A stretch of 64,000 nucleotides of DNA from Plotosus lineatus (Eukaryota; Chordata; Actinopteri; Siluriformes; Plotosidae), in assembly GCA_024760905.1 (NCBI GenBank), contig CM045733.1, positions 40,462,501 to 40,526,500 on the forward strand, given 5' to 3'. A program made the translations under genes and the position numbers. The notes beneath the pieces are model-generated. The model ran no database searches, was not told the DNA's origin, and saw only the letters and a list, made by a program, of their open reading frames with translations. Below, piece after piece: positions 56,883 to 64,000 of this stretch. Position 1 is the first letter of the stretch. The number at the start of each line of letters is the position of its first letter.

Positions 56883-57760
56883 CTAAGCCAATATAGGGGA
56901 CAGGCAAAGAGAGAGAAACAGATAGAGAAGGGGTACTGGAACACCAAGACTGAATAGTAAACAATTAAATGATGAGCATGATAACCAATTTAGCAAAGAA
57001 TATGCACTCAGAACAAGAGAACCTTAAAAAAACGGCACATCGAAAGGTCCTTGAGTGAAACCCTGAACCTTCTTGCTGTGAAGCAGCAGTAATTGCCATT
57101 GAGACCCCCATCTCTTCCAATCAGAATCCAATACAGTATTTAAATTGACCATGGTATAATTTATGTAAAAATTTAATTCTTTTAAATTTATATGACAGGG
57201 TTAATCATCATGGACATGGACTAAAAGGGATTTTTATGACTTTTTTGCATAGAAAGAAGATTGGATGGTTTTGGAAACAAGACCCACCCAAGTTATCAGT
57301 ACTGCATATGTTTATAACACATCTTTCACTGAGTTTTAAAGCAAAGATGTGTAAAGGTTTTAGTCTGTGTCATTAGGATCCAATCCTGTGGTTAAAACAG
57401 GTAAACAGTTCAGTTCTGCACAGCTCTGTAGTATTAAAGCCTATTATATCCCACAAAGACTGAAAGACTGCTTCATTAATCATTAATAATGGATGAGAAT
57501 GTAACTGGGAAAGGGTGCAGTGGTATCACAGCCATTGTAGGACTCCACACTCTTGCTCTGTCTCTGCGTGTAATTAATAGCACTTTGCTAAGAGCCATCA
57601 ACTCGCCACCTTAATGGATATGATGTTTTTCCACTGCCTCGACACACAGCTCACTACACATGGCACTTTCCATTTAGAATGCGTGTTCAGTTTGTTATTA
57701 GGTAGTGGCGTTTCTGCTCGATAAATTGGATACCAATTGGTCCCTTGTGTGAAGTAACTT

Positions 57761-57761
<1 letters not shown>
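56883..57761. other. Intergenic DNA, no gene recognised
   Basis: Mixed AT-rich sequence. No element, RNA gene or motif recognised. Confidence 0.55.
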
Positions 57762-57816
<55 letters not shown>

Positions 57817-57839
57817 ACACACACACACACACACACACA
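57762..57839 (+). repeat. (CA)n microsatellite
   Basis: About 78 bp of CA with one CACCCA interruption. Confidence 0.96.
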
Positions 57840-58069
57840 AAACAGACACAGGTTATGGGAAATAATTCTCACTGCAACATGCACCAGAGAAAAGAATCCA
57901 ACTCCAGGAAAAGGGAAAGGAGAGAAACCTGATAATGAGATGGGGTCATAAAGAGCAGCACTACAATTGGGTTTAGACCAAGATATCTTTTATTCATCCC
58001 AGAAGGAAATATGTTTCATTAGAGAAAAGACACACTCCCATTCATGCAGAAAGAAACGTATACTCAGCG

Positions 58070-58517
58070 GTGAGGACTGGAGTACCGGTCACAAGGTTGG
58101 CGTTTCAATTCCCACTTTCAACGGTTAACACTACTGTACCCCCAGCCAAGTGGGTTATCAAAGGCTGGCCATATATTTTACTGTATATGGTGGGGCAGTG
58201 GTGGCATAGTGGTTAAGGTGATGGGTTCCTGATCCGAAGGTCAGTGGTTCAATCCTCACTTTCAGCACCATTGGGCCCTTGAGCATGGGTATAAAAAATA
58301 GATAAGAGCATTTGCCAAATGCTGATTTTAAATGTACATGCATATTAAGGAATCATTGCTGACTTTCGTCAAGAGTAGGCCATATTTCTGCCCTGCGATG
58401 ACCTGGCGAGTTTGCCAGGGTGTATTCTGCCCCCACCCAGAGTTGGCTGTGATGGGCGCCAGCCTCCCTGGAACCCGAATTAGGATTAAATGGTTCATAA
58501 AATGAATGAATGACAAA
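58070..58517 (+). repeat. tRNA SINE interrupted by another SINE
   Basis: Left part: decayed head near 58070-58110, TTCAATTCCCAC, then AAGTGGGTTATCAAAGGC and TTTTACTGTATATGG. It breaks at about 58190 and resumes at about 58336 with AAGGAATCATTGCTGACTTTC, AAGAGTAGG, GGGTGTATTCTGCCC and an AATG tail. Confidence 0.85.
58191..58335 (+). repeat. Nested tRNA-derived SINE (HAmo-like head), 3'-shortened
   Basis: Reads GGGGCAGTGGTGGCATAGTGG, GTTAAGGTGATGGGTTCCTG, B box CAGTGGTTCAATCC and TTGGGCCCTTGAGCATGG, then a short AATGCTGATTTTAAATGTA end. This head and the TTGGGCCCTTGAGCA block are typical of a fish SINE distinct from the host SINE. The middle is deleted. Confidence 0.78.
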
Positions 58518-61432
58518 CACTATCTATTTGTCTTTCAATCCATCCAACTATCTATCCATTAACAGAAATAATAAACGACACAGTGGTGTGATGAGGTGGA
58601 GTTAGTGTCACCCTTTTCCTGACATGATAAAGTATTCGACGTTGCCTTCCCATGCTACTCGGAAGATCCTACTTTTGATGTTGGAATTATGAGTACATCA
58701 CAAGTGCTGTATTGTTGAAGTGGAATGGAAAATGGTTGACTCAAGGTAATGTCTCAGTTCCCATAACATTTTAAATAAAATTGTAACATTGTTTACTGAT
58801 TGTAATTATGCACCCTACCACATCCAAAGCCTGCTCCTCTGTGAAGTGTGTCCATAGGTAATGCTATTTGGAGTTGTTCCTGAGCCCATGCACTGAGCTT
58901 TATGACAAAATCATGCCTGTTTTAAATGCAGTGCTGCTTGAGCGCCTAAAGATCATCGGAATCCAATACCTTTTACAGCAATTCATGCTACTGACCCACC
59001 TCCCATTGACGAAATTAGTGCAAAGTGTTCTTCCAGCTGTTTCTTTTTAAGGCCACTTTTTCAGCCTCTTTTTATTCCCATCTCAACCTTTTGGACATGT
59101 ACTACTGCCATTGAACTCAAAACAGTTTTCATAAAAATGATTGGATGCCCAGAGATGCACTATTTCAATGCTTGGTGATACGGCTAAGATGTCCTCACCT
59201 TATAGTAATTTTGCATGTATTATAGACCAACACAAATTCCTATATTAAAGGATGTAAAGGTTTTTTGAAACAAACGCTAGTGGGTTGCTGTCAAGGTACC
59301 CTGGAGTCTTTTCCCATCTTTAATGTGATATGGACTATGTGGTCAAAGTGTCACAACATGCGATATTACAGTGTACTGTATTCCAAAAGCAGGTGTAGTG
59401 TGTACTGTCATTCCTAATGAAGTATCTCCTAAAGAATATCAAGAAGGTTCCACCACATCTCGACACAAACGAATTACATAAGAACTGGTTTGGCTTTCCA
59501 GAAATGGGATGAGCTGAAATATATAACTGATAAGTTAAATATATAATATAATATAAATTATGTAAATATAATATAAATATATAACTGAAAAGCACATTCC
59601 ACTTACAACCAGAATTGCTTTATAATATACATGCCTGGGAACTGTTAGAAGAGGAACTTTAAAGAGTGGAAGTCATTTGGCATGGGTTTCTAAGAAAGAT
59701 AATATGAGGAGGTTATAAGCGAAAGAATGTCTTTGATTATAAAATGAAAAAGACAGATAACCCTGTGACAAATAAGCCAGTCAAGTGCAGTTTTGAGTTA
59801 TCTCACCTGCAACTAGAATTACTAATACGCTACCCATTCACCACTTTTGTGTAAAACACCATCTAAAATATCTGGCACAAGAGTGTAGGCTGGGGGGGTG
59901 CACCACAGCAGGAGTTGAGTTCCGCTGGACAAGAAATTATGTGTATTCACAATCTTATAAATCAACTTAGTGACTGTTACTGAAGAGAAAGTCGGAGAGA
60001 AATTCAGCATGCAGTAAACCAGAAACCGGAAGTTAACACCGAAGATAACGTGTAACGGGCACTGCGAATGTGCAAGCCCAAGCTGACCAATCAACAATCA
60101 ACGACAAGTACCTACTTTCGCCTACCTCACATATTATCAGTAAGCAATAACAGCTGAACACTGTCAATCAATCAATGTGCGAGTGTGAGAATAAAGCACA
60201 GTTTGTTAGTACCGCTTCCGGTTCCTGCACATGTGTTAGAACACAAACATTGACGCACAGAGAATGAATGGCTAAAATAATCATCAGCCATCCAGCCTGG
60301 ATCTGCAGCCTAATGGTCAGTACTTTTATAAAATTAATAGTATGTTTTTGTGCTGTAAATATGTATTAATATTTGTTTGTGCCTTGGAATAGATAAATAA
60401 CTTTAGCTCAATTTGTAAATGTATTTAACACATGAACTTGCAGATGTAGTTTGAAATATATTTGACAATGTTTTTGGTTGAACTATAATATTTGATTGCA
60501 GTTCACCCCTGTATAGACAGCCATTTTTTAAAGTTACAATTCTACCCACAGGTGTACCTGGTTCCCCCTAAGTGCTTAGTAAAATAATTATTAAATTGCT
60601 AAAATTATGTGAAAGATTATGTGAAAGTGTTTATAAAGTGCAAATGTTGTAAAATAGATTTAATTGTTTTTGTAAATGAACTGTAAATACATCTTTGTTA
60701 AATTGTAGTGTAACTCTGGTGCATTGAGCTTCATTAGTGTTGTATAATTGTATATCATCATTTATAAAATCTCTATGCCAATTTTAATTATGACCCAAAT
60801 TACGTATATAATTAAAACAGTTTGGTGTTCAATTTGTTCTTGTGTTTCTCTAATACTCTCCCCCCTCCATGGTCACACCAGCCTATGCCCTTGTGGCACA
60901 TATATTTTGAATGAACAATAATGCCCTCCAAAGGAAACGACTGTTTGGAGAACGACCAGGTAAGCGCCGGAATAAAATTTAAATGTTTTTGGAAACTGAC
61001 CAACAAACTAGAAGGATGATGATGAAGAAGAAAAAAGTCTTCAAGTAATTTCCTGAAGCACAATTCAAAGAAGAGCACCATAAGGCTGCTAAGCAGTCAA
61101 GAAGGAAAATACAACGCCGGCAATGATGATGAAATATTTAATAAAATAAAAATAAAATAAATAATGATAAAATGTCTCACTTCCAACCTTTGATAGGTTA
61201 TCAATGTTCTGCTGGAAATAAAATAATGGTATATGAGATTAGTAAATCATTTCATTCTGTTTTTACATTTACATTTTACACAGCATCCCAACTTTTTTTG
61301 AAATTGGTATTGAATTTTTCGTGTTCCTACCTTTACAGCCAATGTTAAAATGCATAAAACACAAATGCACGTTTGTCACCTACATAAGACTGAAATTAGT
61401 ATCAAATGATTAAAAAACAGTTCTCTTTAAAA
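58518..61432. other. 2.9 kb of intergenic DNA without a recognised gene
   Basis: AT-rich, with short tetranucleotide runs near 58525-58560 and a TATAATATAA-rich stretch near 59530-59585. An ACAGCATCCCAACTTTTTTTG word near 61281 resembles ends of fish DNA elements, but no partner was found. A short ATG frame at 60921-60959 ends exactly at a CAG/GTAAGC donor-like site. Confidence 0.5.
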
Positions 61433-62025
61433 CGGTGCTTTTCAAATAGTGGGGCACGGTATGATGCTAGGGCAGGCGCAGTATGATGCCCGGGAGGGGA
61501 GGGGTGATGCTGGGGGGATCGTGTATGACCATGGGGAACATCCTTTTCTGGAATTATGCATGAGAATTAAGTGTAATTTCACCTCCACTCCACTAGCTGG
61601 TAGTGGCGCTCTTTGTTGCACAATGGGTGTAGCTGTTTTTTGCATGAGCAAACAATATGAAGTGCAGTAAACAACCCCTCAAGAAAGAACACGAAAAAAA
61701 TTTCTAACAGAAACGAAGAGAAAGGTGGAGAGAGACGGAGAATGTTTTTTTTTTTATTATTATTATTTCAGGCACATTGGTGCACTTTAAATCTTTTCTA
61801 TTACAGATTAAAAAACAAAGTTAATGAAGTTTTTCTTTATTGTAAGTTGAACTATATTTCTTTCCTTTTTGTTTTTAATGTTAATAAAAATACAATGTTA
61901 TGCAGAGGTGTACTGATAGCAAAATAATACACAAATAATACTATTTATAGTCCCTCATGGGGCGGTGGGGGGCATGAAATGTTTTTTTCTTCATGGGGGG
62001 CACAGAAAATAATTGAGAAGCACTG
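61433..62025. mobile_element. hAT-type MITE, 593 bp, with perfect 8-bp duplication
   Basis: Target duplication CTTTAAAA lies at 61425-61432 and 62026-62033. Ends CGGTGCTTTTCAAA and, inverted, TTGAGAAGCACTG (complement CAGTGCTTCTCAA) form short terminal inverted repeats. Next to the ends are GGGGCACGG and GGGGGGCACAGAAAATAATTG. No transposase frame. An 8-bp duplication and CAGTGCTTCTCAA-type ends are the hAT signature. Confidence 0.88.
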
Positions 62026-62033
62026 CTTTAAAA

Positions 62034-62454
62034 TGACAATATATAGTACATCTATATTTTATAGTGTTTTGTTGGGAAAATATTCACAACCTTTTGGACC
62101 AGAGCAATGAATAATGATGATCTACATCACAGTAAACATTCCAACATCTAAATACTCTGCCGCTAAACCTGGCATCTAATAAACCTTGCATCATTACACT
62201 CAGGAGAGTGGCTTTAAATGCACTGTTTAAGCCCAGAAGTCTGTGTGGAATATTGGTATTTTTACTCTTTTTTTTTTTTTATGAGAACACGGCCACCTGA
62301 CAGAAATACATCCAGATGTTTGCCATTTATGAGAATCCAGTAGAAATATTGATTTATAAAATCGTGCAGCACTGAATATAAGGGAAATTGATGGACAAAA
62401 ACAATGAAAGACGAAGAAGCTCACAACATACAATAAATTAAATATTATTTTATG
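62034..62454. other. Intergenic DNA, no feature recognised
   Basis: AT-rich, with a T run at 62269-62280. No gene or element seen. Confidence 0.6.
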
Positions 62455-62803
62455 ATTCTTCTTTTCCTTTCGGCTTTTCCCTTTTTCAGGGGTCGCCACA
62501 GCGAATCATCTGATTCGCATGTTTGATTTGGCATAGGTTTTTACGTCAGATGCCATTCCTGACACAACCCTTTAGAAAGAGGCAGAAACACGCTGACGGC
62601 TTTGCAGCTACTCTTTACGAAAGTCAGCAATGGTTCTTTTACATGAACCTCTCAGCATAGACAGTGAAAGACATGGCCGGCCTTTGATAACACAGTTATT
62701 TGCACTGGGGGACAGTGAAAACCTTGTGGAGAGTGGGACTCGAACCCCCCAACCTTAGGATCAGCGTCCCAGTGCCCTTTCCCACCGGGCCACCACTGTC
62801 CCT
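62455..62803 (-). repeat. tRNA SINE with RTE-like tail, near full length
   Basis: The minus strand starts GGACAGTGGTGGCCC, B box GGGTTCGAGTCCC, body CATGTCTTTCACTGTCTATG and AAAGAACCATTGCTGACTTTC. Then come GGGTTGTGTCAGGAATGGCA (LINE 5' UTR-like) and GATTCGCTGTGGCGACCCC (LINE 3' tail). No duplication identified. Confidence 0.9.
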
Positions 62804-62882
62804 ATGGTACCTCAATAGTGCTATATAGTTAATTTTGGCTGTAAATGTCTCAGTTGTCTTCATGAATATGCATGAATGAATA

Positions 62883-63205
62883 TGGGCGGCACGGTGGCAT
62901 AGTGCTAAGCACCTCTGCCTCAGAGTAAAGAAGGTTTTGGGTCTGTTTCCAGTTCATTCATTTCTGTGTGGAGCTTGCACGCCCTCCCTGTGCGCTTGGG
63001 TCTCCCCCTGGGCTCCCCGGCCTTTTCCCACAGTCCAAAAACAAACATGCACAGTGGGGCAACTGGTGTGTTTCTGACCTGCAACGGCCTGGCGCACCGT
63101 CCAGGGTGTACCCTACACCCGCCCAGAGCCAGCCAAGATGGACACCAGCCTTCTTGCAGCCCTAATTAGGATTAATTAGTTTAGAAAATGAATGAATGAA
63201 TGAAT
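62883..63205 (+). repeat. tRNA-derived SINE, GGCGGCAC-head family
   Basis: Head GGGCGGCACGGTGGCATAG, then CTAAGCACCTCTGCCTC, TGTGTGGAGCTTGCACGCC, CCACAGTCCAAAAAC, CCGTCCAGGGTGTACCCT, CCCTAATTAGGATTAA and (AATG)n. The B box is decayed. Confidence 0.88.
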
Positions 63206-63417
63206 TGAACCACTTCGCTAATAGTATCAGAAAAATACACCAAGCATATGAATCAAAAATCAATGAAGATGTGAAAACTACTCTGAAGTCTTTATTGAGA
63301 TATGCGTACAATAAAACTGAAGTACAACAGAGAATTGGTGAGTTAATTAGTATTGCAGCCAAAGAAGGTCAATATAAAGGTATGGGTGTGAATAATAAAT
63401 ATTATATGTAATTATCA

Positions 63418-63725
63418 TAGTGGCATCATGGCTCAGTGGTTAGCACATCCGCCTCACATGTTCGTCTGTGTTTGTGTGGGTTTTCTGCGGGTACTCCAGT
63501 TTCCTCCCACAGTCCAAAAACATATACAGTCGGCTAATTGGCTGTCCCAAATCACTCCCAGCTGTGAGTGGGAGTATGAATGATTGTATGAATGTTGGCC
63601 CTGCAATTGCCTGGCTAGCTGTCCAGGGTGTGCCCTGCCTTGAGAGTCGACTGAAATGGGCGCTAGCCTCCCTGTGACCCTAATTAGGTTTAAGCGATTC
63701 AGAAAATGAATGATTGAATGAATGA
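63418..63725 (+). repeat. tRNA-derived SINE, GGCGGCAC-head family, shortened
   Basis: GTGGCATCATGGCTCAGTGG, GTTAGCACATCCGCCTCAC, then a jump past the B-box region to TGTGTTTGTGTGGG, CCAGTTTCCTCCCACAG, CTGTCCAGGGTGTGCCCTG, GCTAGCCTCCCTGTGACCC and (AATG)/(ATTG) tail. Confidence 0.86.
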
Positions 63726-63727
63726 TT

Positions 63728-63855
63728 GTTCAGGCCAGATATTTTACCACTAAGAAGTCTTGATGTTATGTTTACTGTACAGAAATTATTTGATGATATT
63801 TAATCATAAAAATATATATCAAGGCTTCTTAGTTGTAAAATATCTGGTTCTGAAC
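63728..63855. repeat. Inverted repeat with 37/38-bp arms
   Basis: Left arm (63728-63764) and right arm (63818-63855, inverted) match at about 34 of 38 positions; both contain CCAGATATTTTAC and ACTAAGAAG. The 53-bp centre is AT-rich. Confidence 0.85.
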
Positions 63856-63935
63856 ATTCATTCATTCATTTTCTAAATTGCTTAAGTCTAATGAGGGTCA
63901 CAGGGAGGCTAGCACCCATCTCAGCCGACTTCTCC
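63856..63935 (-). repeat. SINE 3' fragment, antisense
   Basis: (ATTC)n, TTTTCTAAATTGCTTAAG, AGGGTCACAGGGAGGCTAGC and CATCTCAGCCGAC. It mirrors the 3' part of the sense SINE at 63418-63725, including the shared GCTAGCCTCCCTGTGACCCT wording, and breaks off near 63935. Confidence 0.8.
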
Positions 63936-64000
63936 ATCTCGCCGCAGCACATGCGCTTGTTGTTTATTTTGTTTGGTTTCATCACCTAGAAGAAAAAATT

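Overview
The window looks like vertebrate, most likely teleost, genomic DNA. It is AT-rich, packed with CA/GT, GA/CT and TA microsatellites, and loaded with fish-type transposable elements: tRNA-derived SINEs with AATG tails, Tc1-like elements with IR/DR ends, Tigger/pogo-like, hAT-like and TTAA-type DNA elements, and RTE-like, Rex/L2-like and other APE-type LINEs. The species and order cannot be fixed from the sequence alone.

Only one host gene segment is convincing: a first coding exon of a TrkC-type neurotrophin receptor (ntrk3) on the minus strand at 1816-2078. It has a signal peptide, the LRRNT cysteine cluster and a GTAAGT donor. Positions 1-1815 would then be its first long intron. About 550 bp of CpG-containing DNA followed by roughly 500 bp of CA/GA/CT tracts lie just upstream of the exon. 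The remaining ~60 kb, on the 5' side of the gene, shows no other host gene that I can support.

Layout. 3-10 kb: decayed repeats, AT-rich DNA and a 36-bp minisatellite. 10.6-11.4 kb: a 754-bp TTAA-flanked DNA transposon carrying an intact 85-aa acidic, cysteine-rich ORF. 12.0-17.2 kb: SINEs and a TA-flanked DNA element (element X, copy A) split by an RTE-like LINE with a 19-bp target duplication. 17.4-31.7 kb: two Tc1-like elements, three Tigger/pogo-like elements and many SINEs with clean target duplications. 32.5-33.3 kb: a long pyrimidine tract. 34.2-42.2 kb: nested LINE and Tc1 insertions, a second LINE family inside another repeat, and a 5' LINE fragment fused to a Tigger fragment. 42.3-46.6 kb: element X copy B with its own RTE-like LINE. 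48.2-49.3 kb: a 25-bp minisatellite interrupted by a dispersed repeat. 53.7-56.9 kb: a near full-length RTE-like LINE with a 17-bp target duplication. 57.8-64 kb: nested SINEs, a 593-bp hAT MITE with a perfect 8-bp duplication, and a long imperfect palindrome at the right edge.

The elements form a partly readable network. The RTE-like LINE shares its 3' tail with a subset of the tRNA SINEs, so it is the likely source of their mobilising enzyme. Those same SINEs also carry a piece of the LINE 5' UTR joined directly to the 3' tail. The same SINE head and body also occurs with an unrelated AATG-repeat tail. All transposase and reverse transcriptase genes seen here are broken. The least familiar object is the TTAA element with its intact small ORF.
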